Positions 30,565 through 39,165 of a DNA stretch of 64,000 bases are shown here, piece after piece. The translations under genes and the position numbers were made by a program. The notes below the pieces were generated by a model. That model had not been told where the DNA came from. It worked only from the letters and a program-made list of their open reading frames with translations, and made no database searches. This DNA is from JACCTU01 sp963848525. GTDB lineage: Bacteria; Actinomycetota; Thermoleophilia; Gaiellales; Gaiellaceae. The stretch spans positions 558,001 to 622,000 of the forward strand of contig CAWKDZ010000001.1 in assembly GCA_963848525.1 (NCBI GenBank), in the 5' to 3' direction. Position 1 is the stretch's first letter. The number at the start of each line of letters is the position of its first letter.

Positions 30565-31974
30565 ATGTCGAAAACTCCACTGTCTACAACTACTCAGGCG
30601 CCGTCGGGAGTGCTTGACTCGCCTTCGTTGGCTCAGGTCGCCCAGATCTCGTCCGCCGCCCCGGTCCCTCCCCAGAACCTCGACGCCGAGGAGTCGGTGC
30701 TCGGGGCGATGATGCTCTCCCCCGGTGCGATCGGGGCGGTGAGCGAGATCCTGGACGCCGCCGACTTCTACCGGGAGAGCCACGGGAAGATCTACCGCGC
30801 CGGTCTGGGGCTGTACGCGCGCGGAGAGCCCGTCGACGCGATCACGCTCGTCGACGAGCTGGAGGAGCGCGGCGAGCTCGGCGATGCGGGTGGCCGCGTC
30901 CGCATCCACGAGCTCGCCGCCCTCGTCCCGGCGGCGGCGAACGCAGGCCACTACGCGCGGATCGTCCGCGAGATGGCGACGCTCCGCGGGCTGATTCGCA
31001 CGGGCCAGGAGATCGCACGGCTCGGCTGGGAGCGCCCGGGCGAGACCGACGCGCTGGTCGACCGGGCGGAGCAGGTGCTGTTCGAGCTCTCGCAGGACCG
31101 CGTGACGACCGAGTTCGCGCACATCGACCAGCTGCTCAAGGAGAGCTTCGAGCGGATCACGCAGCTGTACGAGGCCGGCGCCGACGTGACCGGCACGCCG
31201 TCGGGCTTCCGCGACCTCGACCGGCTGACCTCCGGGTTCCAGCCCGGCAATCTGATCATCGTCGCCGCACGGCCGTCGATGGGAAAGTCCGCACTGGGCC
31301 TGTGCATGGCCACGAACCTCGCCGTACGCGAGGCGATGCCCGTCGGGATCTTCACGCTCGAGATGTCGAAGTCCGAGGTCACGCAGCGGCTGATGTGCAG
31401 CGAGGCCAAGGTCGAGTCCCAGCGACTGCGCACGGGCAAGCTCGCGGTCGACGACTGGCCCCGGCTGACCGCGGCGTGCGACAAGCTCGCGAAGGCGCCG
31501 ATCTACGTCGACGACACCGGCTCGATCAACCTGATGGAGATCCGCTCGAAGGCGAGGCGCCTGAAGTCGCAGGAGCCGAACCTCGGGCTGATCGTGGTCG
31601 ACTACCTCCAGCTGATGACCTCCGGGACGACGGCCGAGAACCGCGTCCAGGAGGTGTCGCAGATCTCGCGCTCGCTGAAGGTGCTCGCGCGCGACCTCGA
31701 CGTGCCGATCCTCGCGATGTCGCAGCTCTCGCGCGCGGTCGAGCAGCGCCACGACAAGCGGCCGATCCTGTCCGACCTGCGCGAGTCGGGCTCGATCGAG
31801 CAGGACGCCGACCTCGTCATGTTCATCTACCGCGACGACTACTACAACGAGGAGTCCGACCAGCAGGGGATCGCCGAGGTCAACGTGGCGAAGCACCGCA
31901 ACGGCCCGACCGACTCGATCAAGCTCTCGTTCCTCAAGCGGTACGCGAAGTTCTCCGACCTGGCGGCGGCGTGA
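30565..31974 (+). CDS. dnaB: Replicative DNA helicase DnaB
   Basis: A 469-residue hexameric helicase loaded at the fork. The N-terminal domain has PPQNLDAEESVLGAMM. The RecA-like core has Walker A ARPSMGKSA (about residues 236-243), Walker B GLIVVDYLQLM and LRESGSIEQDADLVMFIYR with the arginine-finger region. There is no intein. The ATG at 30565 (SKTPLSTTT) is preferred to upstream in-frame codons that run through the DnaA-box-like region, although no clear ribosome-binding site precedes it. Its stop overlaps the next gene's ATG (ATGA-type). Confidence 0.96.
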   Translation: MSKTPLSTTTQAPSGVLDSPSLAQVAQISSAAPVPPQNLDAEESVLGAMMLSPGAIGAVSEILDAADFYRESHGKIYRAGLGLYARGEPVDAITLVDELEERGELGDAGGRVRIHELAALVPAAANAGHYARIVREMATLRGLIRTGQEIARLGWERPGETDALVDRAEQVLFELSQDRVTTEFAHIDQLLKESFERITQLYEAGADVTGTPSGFRDLDRLTSGFQPGNLIIVAARPSMGKSALGLCMATNLAVREAMPVGIFTLEMSKSEVTQRLMCSEAKVESQRLRTGKLAVDDWPRLTAACDKLAKAPIYVDDTGSINLMEIRSKARRLKSQEPNLGLIVVDYLQLMTSGTTAENRVQEVSQISRSLKVLARDLDVPILAMSQLSRAVEQRHDKRPILSDLRESGSIEQDADLVMFIYRDDYYNEESDQQGIAEVNVAKHRNGPTDSIKLSFLKRYAKFSDLAAA

Positions 31975-32195
31975 TGGGCGTACTCATGGAGCAGACGCTC
32001 TGCATCCCGCCCAGGGCGACGACGTTCCGCGCGGTCTGCGAGGCATGTGCTTCGTCGCAGCTGCCGAGCCGAGGCTACGTCGGTGCCGTCGTCGAGGGCA
32101 GGCTGCCGCTCGAGAGGGACCACGGGCACGTCACGTGCCCGCGCGGGCACGACATCCGCGTGCAGCGCGCGCTGCCCGCCAGCCTGGTTCATTAG
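31974..32195 (+). CDS. Small zinc-ribbon protein, unknown
   Basis: A 73-residue protein whose ATG overlaps the last base of the dnaB stop. It carries VCEACASS and TCPRGHDIRV, a CxxC plus C...H set expected to bind one zinc ion. The rest has short strands (GYVGAVVEGRLPLE). No family name is certain. Position between dnaB and purA and tight coupling to dnaB suggest it is co-expressed with replication genes; whether it acts on DNA or protein is unknown. Confidence 0.65.
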   Translation: MGVLMEQTLCIPPRATTFRAVCEACASSQLPSRGYVGAVVEGRLPLERDHGHVTCPRGHDIRVQRALPASLVH

Positions 32196-32224
32196 GCGAC
32201 CGTCCGATCGGGCACACTCCGTGC

Positions 32225-33526
32225 GTGCCCGCGACCGTGATCGTCGGCGCGCAGTGGGGCGACGAAGGCAAGGGCAAGATCGTCGATCTGCTCGCGCAGC
32301 ACGCAGACGTCGTCTGCCGCTACCAGGGCGGGCCGAACGCCGGCCACACGATCATCGTCGACGGCGAGACGTTCAAGTTCCGGCAGATGCCGTCGGGGAT
32401 CCTCTCGGGGAAGGAGTGCGTGATCGGCGCGGGGTGCGTCGTCGACCCGGCGGTCCTGATCGAAGAGCTCGACGACCTCGCCGCGCGAGGCGTCGAGACC
32501 GAGGACCTCGTCCACCTCTCGGGGAACGCGCACCTGATCATGCCGTGGCACGTCGCGATCGACCAGGCGAGCGAGCGCCGGCTGGGGAAGCTGCAGATCG
32601 GGACGACGCGCCGAGGGATCGGACCGACGTACGCGGACAAGGCGGCGCGGATCGGCATTCGCGTGCAGGACCTGCTCGACGCCAAGATCCTGCGGCAGAA
32701 GATCGAGGTCGCGCTCGCCGAGAAGAACGTGTGGCTCGAGCGCGTCTACGGTGTGCCGCCGCTCGACCTCGAGGAGATCGCCGAACGGCTCGAAGGCTTC
32801 GCGCAGCGGCTGCGCCCGTACGTCGCCGACACGTCGCTCCTCGTCGACGCCGCGCTGCGCGACGGCCGCTTCGTCCTCTTCGAAGGCGCCCAGGCGACCC
32901 TGCTCGACCTCGACCACGGCACGTATCCGTTCGTCACCTCGTCCAACCCGGTGGCCGGCTACGCGTCCGTCGGCATCGGCATCGGGCCGAACCGGATCGA
33001 CGCGGTCATCGGCGTCGCGAAGGCATACGTGACGCGCGTCGGCGAAGGACCGTTCCCGACGGAGATCGCCGGGCCCGACCAGGAGCGGGTTCGGGAGCTC
33101 GGCGGCGAGTTCGGCACCGTCACCGGGCGCGAACGACGCTGCGGGTGGCTCGACCTCGTCGCGCTGCGGTACGCCGTGCGGGTGAACGGGATCACGTCGC
33201 TCGCGCTGACGAAGATCGACGTGCTCTCGGCGTTCGACGAGCTGCCGGTCTGCGTCAGCTACCGCCTCCGCGACGGCAGCGAGTCGCGCGACTTTCCCGC
33301 ACACCAGAGCGACTTCCACCACGCCGAGCCCGTGTGGGAGACGCTCCCCGGCTGGTCGAAGCCGCTGGACGGCGTCTCGTCGCTCGCCGAGCTGCCCGGT
33401 GCGGCGCGGGCCTACGTCGCGTTCGTCGAGCGCGAGCTCGACGTCGAGGTCTCGCTGATCGGGACGGGCGCCGAGCGCGAGCGCGTCCTTTCGCCGCGCG
33501 GGCTCGAAGGGGTCGCGCGGCCCTAG
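32225..33526 (+). CDS. purA: Adenylosuccinate synthetase
   Basis: A 433-residue GTP-dependent enzyme converting IMP and aspartate to adenylosuccinate. Key motifs: GAQWGDEGKGKIVD (P-loop near the start), GGPNAGHTI, GTTRRGIGPTYADK, FEGAQATLLDLDHGTYPFVTSS, and TVTGRERRCGWLD with the aspartate-binding loop. The GTG at 32225 directly precedes the conserved ATVIVGAQW start. It heads the purine run on the plus strand, 29 nt after the zinc-ribbon gene. Confidence 0.97.
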   Translation: MPATVIVGAQWGDEGKGKIVDLLAQHADVVCRYQGGPNAGHTIIVDGETFKFRQMPSGILSGKECVIGAGCVVDPAVLIEELDDLAARGVETEDLVHLSGNAHLIMPWHVAIDQASERRLGKLQIGTTRRGIGPTYADKAARIGIRVQDLLDAKILRQKIEVALAEKNVWLERVYGVPPLDLEEIAERLEGFAQRLRPYVADTSLLVDAALRDGRFVLFEGAQATLLDLDHGTYPFVTSSNPVAGYASVGIGIGPNRIDAVIGVAKAYVTRVGEGPFPTEIAGPDQERVRELGGEFGTVTGRERRCGWLDLVALRYAVRVNGITSLALTKIDVLSAFDELPVCVSYRLRDGSESRDFPAHQSDFHHAEPVWETLPGWSKPLDGVSSLAELPGAARAYVAFVERELDVEVSLIGTGAERERVLSPRGLEGVARP

Positions 33527-33574
33527 CGGAGCTCGGCCACCAGCCCCGCCGTCGCGGCCTCTAGCATCCGGCGC

Positions 33575-34801
33575 GTGAAGGTTCTCGTCGTGGGTTCGGG
33601 CGGGCGCGAGCACGCGCTCGCCTGGAAGCTCGCGCAGAGCCCGCGCCTGACCGAGCTGCACGCCGCGCCCGGCAACCCGGGGATCGCGGGGCTCGGCCTG
33701 TGCCACCCCGTGCGCGCGGACGACGCCGAGGGCCTGCTCGCGCTCGCCCACTCGCTCGAGCTCGACCTCGTCGTGGTCGGGCCCGAGGCGCCGCTCGTCG
33801 GCGGCGTCGCCGACGTGCTGCGCCGCGGCGGCGTGCTCGTCTTCGGCCCGAGCGCGGCGGCGGCGCGCATCGAGGGCTCGAAGCGCTTCGCCAAGGAAGT
33901 GATGGAGGCCGCAGGCGTTCCGACCGCGGCGGACCTCGCGGTCGCGAGGCCGCCCTGCGTCGTCAAGGCCGACGGGCTCGCAGCGGGCAAGGGCGTGTTC
34001 GTGTGCCGGACGCAGGGCGAGCTCGACGCCGCGCTGCGCGCGGTCTCGGCGCTCGGCGCGAACTTCGTCGTCGAGGAGCTGCTCGAGGGGGAGGAGCTCT
34101 CGGTGTTCGCCGTCTGCGACGGCGCGCGTGCCCTCGGTCTCGCTCCAGCGCGGGACTTCAAGCGCGCATACGACGGCGACGAGGGGCCGAACACGGGCGG
34201 GATGGGCGCGTACTCGCCCGTTCCGCTGCCGGACCTCGAGCTGGAAGAGCTCGTCGAGTCGGTGCACACGCCGGTCCTGCGCGAGCTCGCGCGCCGCGAC
34301 GCGCCGTTCACCGGCCTGCTCTACGCGGGGTTGATGCTGACCGAGGACGGCCTGCGCGTGCTCGAGTTCAACTGCCGCTTCGGCGACCCGGAGACGCAGG
34401 CGATCCTGCCGCGCCTCGACGGCGACCTGCTCGGCACGCTCGCGGCGGCGGCCGAGGGCGACCTCGGTTCGGCGGCGCTGGAAGCGAGCGACGAGGCAGC
34501 GGTCGTGGTCGTGATCGCCGCTCGCGACTACCCCGCCGGCGGCGACTCCGGCTCGCCGATCGAGGGCGTCGAGGACGCCGAGACGGACGGAGCCGTGGTC
34601 TTCCACGCCGCGACCGCGCTCCGCGGAGACCAGCTCGTCACGAACGGCGGACGCATCCTCAACGTCGCCGCCACGGGTGCGACGGTCGCCGAAGCGCGCG
34701 CAAAGGCGTACGCGGCCGCGGAGCGGATCCGCTTCGAGGGCGCGCGCTTCCGCCGCGACGTCGCGCTCGAGGCCGCCGAGAACGGAGCCCCGGTTGGCTG
34801 A
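33575..34801 (+). CDS. purD: Phosphoribosylamine-glycine ligase
   Basis: A 408-residue ATP-grasp enzyme, step 2 of purine synthesis. It starts KVLVVGSGGREHALAWKL. The ATP-grasp core holds CVVKADGLAAGKGVFV, and NTGGMGAYSPVPLPD and LEFNCRFGDPETQAILPRL are signature segments. GTG start at 33575, 48 nt after purA. The 3' end overlaps the purE start by 8 nt. Confidence 0.97.
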   Translation: MKVLVVGSGGREHALAWKLAQSPRLTELHAAPGNPGIAGLGLCHPVRADDAEGLLALAHSLELDLVVVGPEAPLVGGVADVLRRGGVLVFGPSAAAARIEGSKRFAKEVMEAAGVPTAADLAVARPPCVVKADGLAAGKGVFVCRTQGELDAALRAVSALGANFVVEELLEGEELSVFAVCDGARALGLAPARDFKRAYDGDEGPNTGGMGAYSPVPLPDLELEELVESVHTPVLRELARRDAPFTGLLYAGLMLTEDGLRVLEFNCRFGDPETQAILPRLDGDLLGTLAAAAEGDLGSAALEASDEAAVVVVIAARDYPAGGDSGSPIEGVEDAETDGAVVFHAATALRGDQLVTNGGRILNVAATGATVAEARAKAYAAAERIRFEGARFRRDVALEAAENGAPVG

Positions 34802-35204
34802 GCCGCTCGTCGGCATCCTCGTCGGCTCGGAGTCGGACCGCGAACGCATGCAAGGCGCGTTCGACGAGCTCGACAAGCAGGGAGTCGCGTACGAGTTCGA
34901 CGTGCGCTCCGCGCACCGCACGCCGGACGCCGTCGCCGAGTACGCGCGGACGGCACGGTCGCGCGGCCTGCGCGTGCTGATCTGCGGCGCGGGGCTCTCG
35001 GCTGCGCTGCCGGGCGCGGTCGCGGCGCACACGGATCTGCCCGTGATCGGCGTCCCGCTCCGGTCGAGCCTGAGCGTGCTCGACGGCCTGGACGCGCTGC
35101 TCGCGATCGCGCAGATGCCGCCCGGCGTGCCCGTTGCCGCGGTCGGAGTGGACAACGCGCGCAACGCCGCCGCGCTCGCGGTCCGCATTCTCGGCGTGAC
35201 GTGA
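34794..35204 (+). CDS. purE: N5-carboxyaminoimidazole ribonucleotide mutase
   Basis: A 136-residue PurE moving the carboxyl group of N5-CAIR to C4. Motifs: VGILVGSESDRERM, VRSAHRTPDAVAEYA (catalytic His) and CGAGLSAALPGAVAAHTDLPVIGVPL. The TTG start at 34794 overlaps purD, and no ATG or GTG is available before the conserved motif. It is a little shorter than usual (about 160). No purK is seen beside it. Its stop overlaps the GNAT gene start by GTGA. Confidence 0.93.
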   Translation: MAEPLVGILVGSESDRERMQGAFDELDKQGVAYEFDVRSAHRTPDAVAEYARTARSRGLRVLICGAGLSAALPGAVAAHTDLPVIGVPLRSSLSVLDGLDALLAIAQMPPGVPVAAVGVDNARNAAALAVRILGVT

Positions 35205-35704
35205 TCGTCCGGCCCGTGGAGCCGGGCGACGCGCGGCGGCTGGGCGAGATCCACGTCGAGACGTGGCGGGCGACGTATGTCGGCGTCGTGCCGCAGGAAC
35301 TGCTCGACTCCCTGAGCGTCGACGCGCGGGAACGCCAGTGGGACGAGTGGATTCCCGACCCGCGCACGGCCGCCTTCGTCGCAGAGTTGGACGACCGCGT
35401 CGTCGGCTTCGTGAACGTCGGCCCCTCGTTCTCCGAGCCCGGCGTCGGCGAGCTGTACGCGATCTACGTCGTCCCCGACGCGCACGGCACCGGCGCCGGC
35501 CCGGCCCTGATCGAGGCCGGTGTCGACTGGCTGGCGGAGCGCTGGAGCGAGGCGATCCTCTGGGTCGCGACGGAGAACCCACGCGCTCGCCGCTTCTACG
35601 AACGACACGGCTGGGTCGTCGACGGCGAGCGAGTGGACGACGTGCTCCCGAACGCCCCCGTGCCCGAGACGCGCTACCGGCTGTCCGGCCTGAACCGGCG
35701 CTAG
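35201..35704 (+). CDS. GNAT-family N-acetyltransferase
   Basis: A 167-residue single-domain GNAT. The fold shows an N-terminal helix-strand region (WRATYVGVVPQELLDSL), VVGFVNVGPSF, the strand-4 and acetyl-CoA motif LYAIYVVPDAHGTGAGPALI (motif A: Q/RxxGxG-like GTGAGP) and ARRFYERHGWVVDGE near the end. The substrate is unknown. It sits inside the pur operon, overlapping purE by 4 nt and 9 nt before purB, so it is co-expressed with purine synthesis. Confidence 0.88.
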   Translation: MIVRPVEPGDARRLGEIHVETWRATYVGVVPQELLDSLSVDARERQWDEWIPDPRTAAFVAELDDRVVGFVNVGPSFSEPGVGELYAIYVVPDAHGTGAGPALIEAGVDWLAERWSEAILWVATENPRARRFYERHGWVVDGERVDDVLPNAPVPETRYRLSGLNRR

Positions 35705-35713
35705 GCTGGCCGC

Positions 35714-37036
35714 GTGATCGAGCGCTACTCCCGCGCGCCGATGGCCCGGGTCTGGTCGGAGCAGCGGAAGCTCGAGCGCTGGCTCGAGGTCGAGCTCGCC
35801 GCGCTCGACGCGTGGGCCGAGCTGGGGCGCGTGCCCGAGGACGCGGCCCGCGAGATCCGCGCCCGTGCGCGCACTCCGACGGCGGAGCGCGTGCAGGAGC
35901 TCGAGGCGCGAACCCACCACGACGTGGCCGCGTTCGTCGACGCGGTCGCGGAGGAGCTCGGCGAGCACGGGCGCTGGTTCCACTACGGGCTGACGTCGTC
36001 CGACGTGCTGGACACGGCGCTCGCCCTCCAGGTCCAGGAGGCCGGCCGCCTGATCCTCGAAGGCGTCGAGCGCGGCTTCGCCGCGGTCGTTCGCCGCGCC
36101 GACGAGCACCGGCAGACGCTCACGATCGGCCGCACGCACGGTGTCCACGCCGAGCCGACCACGTTCGGCCTGAAGCTCGCCGGCTGGGCGTTCGAGCTCG
36201 AGCGCGACCGCGTCCGGCTGGAGCGTGCGTTCGAGGGGCTCCGCGTCGGGAAGCTGTCCGGCGCGGTGGGCACGTACTCGGCGACCGACCCCGACGTCGA
36301 ACGAGTCGCGTGCGAGCGGCTCGGCCTGGAGCCGGCGCCCTCGTCGACGCAGATCCTCCAGCGCGACCGGCACGCGGAGCTGCTCGCGGCGCTCGCGGTC
36401 ACCGCGGCCTCGCTCGAGAAGTTCGCGCTCGAAGTCCGACACCTCGCCCGCACGGAGGTGCGCGAGGTCGAGGAGCCGTTCGGCCGCGGCCAGAAGGGGT
36501 CGTCCGCGATGCCGCACAAGCGCAACCCGATCGTCGCCGAGCGGATCTGCGGGCTCGCGCGGGTCGTTCGCGCGGGCGCGATCGTCGGCTTCGAGGACGT
36601 TGCGCTCTGGCACGAGCGCGACATCTCGCATTCGTCGGCCGAGCGGGTTGTGCTGCCAGACGCGTTCCTCGCGCTCGACTACATGCTCGACCGCTTCGCC
36701 TGGCTCGTCGAGGGCCTCGTCGTCTTCGAGGAGCGGATGCGGCGCAACCTCGAGTCGAGCCACTTCCTCTTCTTCAGCCAGCGCGTGCTGCTCGCCCTGG
36801 TCGAAGGCGGACTCTCGCGGGCCGAGGCCTACAGGCTCGTGCAGCGCAACGCGATGCGCGCCTGGGAGGAGGAGCAGGACTTTCGCGAGCTCGTACGCTC
36901 CGACTCGGAGCTCGCAGGCCGGCTCGAGCTGGACGAGCTGTTCTCGCTCGCGCCGTACACACGCCACGTCGACACGATCTTCGATCGCCTGCACGCGCTC
37001 GTGCGGGCACGGGAGGAGGAGCCGACCTATGCCTGA
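35714..37036 (+). CDS. purB: Adenylosuccinate lyase
   Basis: A 440-residue fumarase/aspartase-superfamily lyase acting twice in purine synthesis (SAICAR to AICAR, adenylosuccinate to AMP). Motifs: ERYSRAPMARVWSEQRKLER, THHDVAAFVDAVAEELG, TIGRTHGVHAEPTTFGLK and the signature GQKGSSAMPHKRNPIVAE (about residues 258-275). GTG start at 35714. The 3' end overlaps purC by 8 nt. Confidence 0.97.
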   Translation: MIERYSRAPMARVWSEQRKLERWLEVELAALDAWAELGRVPEDAAREIRARARTPTAERVQELEARTHHDVAAFVDAVAEELGEHGRWFHYGLTSSDVLDTALALQVQEAGRLILEGVERGFAAVVRRADEHRQTLTIGRTHGVHAEPTTFGLKLAGWAFELERDRVRLERAFEGLRVGKLSGAVGTYSATDPDVERVACERLGLEPAPSSTQILQRDRHAELLAALAVTAASLEKFALEVRHLARTEVREVEEPFGRGQKGSSAMPHKRNPIVAERICGLARVVRAGAIVGFEDVALWHERDISHSSAERVVLPDAFLALDYMLDRFAWLVEGLVVFEERMRRNLESSHFLFFSQRVLLALVEGGLSRAEAYRLVQRNAMRAWEEEQDFRELVRSDSELAGRLELDELFSLAPYTRHVDTIFDRLHALVRAREEEPTYA

Positions 37037-37892
37037 GGCCGCCGCACACGTCGGAAGCGGAAAGGTGCGCGAGCTCTATGCGCTCGACGACGACCGCTTG
37101 CTGCTCGTCGCGACCGATCGGATCTCGACGTTCGACGTCGTGCTGCCGACCGAGATCCCCGACAAAGGCCGGGTGCTGACCGGGCTGTCGGGATTCTGGT
37201 TCGCGCGGACTCGTGACATCGTCCCGAACCACCTGCTGGCCCTGCGCGACGACGGCCGGTCGACCGAATGCCGGCGCCTCCAGATGCTGCCGATCGAGTG
37301 CGTCGTCCGCGGCTACCTCTCGGGCTCCGGATGGAAGGACTACCTCGCGACCGGCGCGACGTCGGGCCACGTCCTCCCCGACGGCCTGCGCGAGTCGGAG
37401 CGCCTGCCCGAGCCGATCTTCACGCCCGCGACGAAGGCGCAGGAGGGCCACGACGAGAACATCGACGCGGCGCATGCTTCCGAACTGGTCGGCGAGGAGC
37501 GGTTCCGCGAGGTCGAGCGCATCTCGCTCGAGCTCTACCGGTTCGCCTCGGAGCACGCTGCCGCCCGCGGGATCGTGATCGCAGACACGAAGTTCGAGTT
37601 CGGTCTCGACGATGCCGGCGCGCTCGTGCTCGGCGACGAGGCGCTGACGCCCGACTCGTCCCGGTTCTGGCCGGCCGACGAGTACCGGCCCGGCGCGTCA
37701 CAGCCGTCGTTCGACAAGCAGTTCGTGCGCGACTTCTGCGAGTCGCTCGGCTGGGACAAGTCCCCACCGGCCCCGGAGCTCACCGACGAGGTCGTCGCGG
37801 GCACGCGCGCGCGTTACGTCGAGGCGTTCGAGCGCCTGACTGGTAGCTCGTTCGAGGACTACCTGGCCGATCCCGAGGTCGTGCTGCGGTGA
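37029..37892 (+). CDS. purC: SAICAR synthetase
   Basis: A 287-residue PurC of the longer, yeast-like type. It begins HVGSGKVRELYALDDDRLLLV and contains DRISTFDVVLPTEIPDKGR, IECVVRGYLSGSGWKDY and VIADTKFEFGLDDAG (metal/ATP site, about residues 180-195). It condenses aspartate with CAIR. The ATG at 37029 lies within purB; GGAGGAG about 10 nt upstream serves it. Its stop overlaps purS by GTGA. Confidence 0.97.
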   Translation: MPEAAAHVGSGKVRELYALDDDRLLLVATDRISTFDVVLPTEIPDKGRVLTGLSGFWFARTRDIVPNHLLALRDDGRSTECRRLQMLPIECVVRGYLSGSGWKDYLATGATSGHVLPDGLRESERLPEPIFTPATKAQEGHDENIDAAHASELVGEERFREVERISLELYRFASEHAAARGIVIADTKFEFGLDDAGALVLGDEALTPDSSRFWPADEYRPGASQPSFDKQFVRDFCESLGWDKSPPAPELTDEVVAGTRARYVEAFERLTGSSFEDYLADPEVVLR

Positions 37893-38131
37893 GGGCGACC
37901 GTGCTCGTCCGGCCGAAGCAGGGCATCCTCGACCCGCAGGGGCAGGCGGTGGAGAGCTCCCTGCGGCAGCTCGGCTTCGCGGTCGCCGAGGCGCGCGTCG
38001 GCCGCGTCGTCGACCTCGAGGTCGAGGCACTCGATCCGGTGCTGGCCCGCGCGGAGGTCGAGCGGATGTGCGAGCAGCTCCTCGCGAACCCGCTGATCGA
38101 GAGCTTCGAGATCGAGCTCGAGGGCGCATGA
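37889..38131 (+). CDS. purS: Phosphoribosylformylglycinamidine synthase subunit PurS
   Basis: An 80-residue PurS, bridging subunit of the three-part FGAM synthase (PurS, PurQ, PurL). It begins RATVLVRPKQGILDPQGQAV and includes the VGRVVDLEVEA strand and a LANPLIESFEIE end. The GTG start overlaps the purC stop. The stop overlaps the purQ ATG. The large PurL subunit does not follow in this window. Confidence 0.95.
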   Translation: MRATVLVRPKQGILDPQGQAVESSLRQLGFAVAEARVGRVVDLEVEALDPVLARAEVERMCEQLLANPLIESFEIELEGA

Positions 38132-38823
38132 GCGAACGCCGTCCGCGGGTCGCCGTCCTCGTCTTTCCGGGGTCGAACGACGACCGCGACGCAGCGTGGG
38201 CCCTGCACGCGCTCGGCGCCGACCCCGTGCTCGTCTGGCACGCGGACCGCGACCTCCCCGACGTCGGCGGCGTCGTCCTGCCGGGCGGGTTTTCGTACGG
38301 CGACTACCTCCGCTGCGGGGCGATCGCCCGTTTCGCGCCGGCGCTTGCCGCCGTCCGCCGCTTCGCGGACGAGGGCGGGCCCGTGCTCGGGATCTGCAAC
38401 GGCTTCCAGATCCTCTGCGAGGCGGGTGTCCTTCCCGGCGTGCTGCGCGCGAACCGGTCGCTCGAGTTCGTTTGTCGTGACGTGCGCGTGCGCGTCGAGC
38501 GGGCAGACCTGCCCCTCACCTCGAGGTGCGTGGAGGGCCAGACCCTGGCGATCCCCGTGAAGCACGGCGAGGGATGCTGGTACGCGGACGACGAGCTCTA
38601 CGCGGAGCTGCTCGACCTCGACCAGATCGCCCTGCGTTACGAAGACAACCCGAACGGATCGGTCCACGACGTCGCGGGCGTCTGCAACCGCGAGGGCAAC
38701 GTGCTCGGGCTGATGCCCCACCCCGAGCATGCCGTCGACCCGCTGCTAGGCCCGGCGGACGGCGCCTTGATCCTGGCGTCGCTCGTCGACGCGGCGCGCG
38801 AGCGCGAGTCGGCGGTCGTCTAG
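38128..38823 (+). CDS. purQ: Phosphoribosylformylglycinamidine synthase subunit PurQ
   Basis: A 231-residue class I glutamine amidotransferase supplying ammonia to PurL. The nucleophile cysteine is in LGICNGFQIL (about residue 90), and the catalytic His/Glu are in LMPHPEHAVD (about 196-200). VLPGGFSYGDYLRCGAIA is the oxyanion region. It ends the purine run. Its stop overlaps the stop of the convergent small gene. Confidence 0.97.
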   Translation: MSERRPRVAVLVFPGSNDDRDAAWALHALGADPVLVWHADRDLPDVGGVVLPGGFSYGDYLRCGAIARFAPALAAVRRFADEGGPVLGICNGFQILCEAGVLPGVLRANRSLEFVCRDVRVRVERADLPLTSRCVEGQTLAIPVKHGEGCWYADDELYAELLDLDQIALRYEDNPNGSVHDVAGVCNREGNVLGLMPHPEHAVDPLLGPADGALILASLVDAARERESAVV

Positions 38824-39092
38824 GCCTCACCTCCCAGCCCGAGCGCCGCGGCGAGCTCGGGGTGCTTCTCGAGCGCGCCGTGCAGCTTCGCCAGGTCGCG
38901 CGACCTGAGCGTCACCGGCCCCCGGCGGGCCGTGCCGTCGGTCTTGTACGCGAAGCGGACGAGTTGCTCCCCACCGCCGGCCTCGAGCAGTTGCACGACG
39001 GAGGCGAACCGCTTCTCGCCCGCGCGCTGCTGGAGGACGATCTCGTCGACGACGGTCGCGTCGCCCCAAGGTGTTGCCGCTCGACTGGGCAT
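38820..39092 (-). CDS. Small conserved-looking protein, unknown
   Basis: A 90-residue soluble protein with strands (VDEIVLQQRAG, SVVQLLEAG, QLVRFAYKTDG) then a helix (SRDLAKLHGALEKHPELAAA). Basic in the middle, it could be a small nucleic-acid- or protein-binding module, but no family is recognised. The stop codon overlaps the purQ stop. Its start at 39092 faces dinB with about 73 nt between. Confidence 0.6.
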   Translation of the reverse strand: MPSRAATPWGDATVVDEIVLQQRAGEKRFASVVQLLEAGGGEQLVRFAYKTDGTARRGPVTLRSRDLAKLHGALEKHPELAAALGLGGEA

Positions 39093-39165
39093 GCGTCGAC
39101 CGTACCGAGCAAACAGTCACGCGTGTGTGACGTGTCTGCGCCGAATGTGAGACTTCTCGTCCACA

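Noticed and set aside
32192..36994. A very long open frame (about 1600 codons) on the minus strand across the purine genes
   Set aside because: It is antisense to purA, purD, purE and purB, all of which carry clear enzyme motifs. Its translation is Arg/Asp/Val-rich with no domain, as expected for a mirror frame in high-GC DNA.
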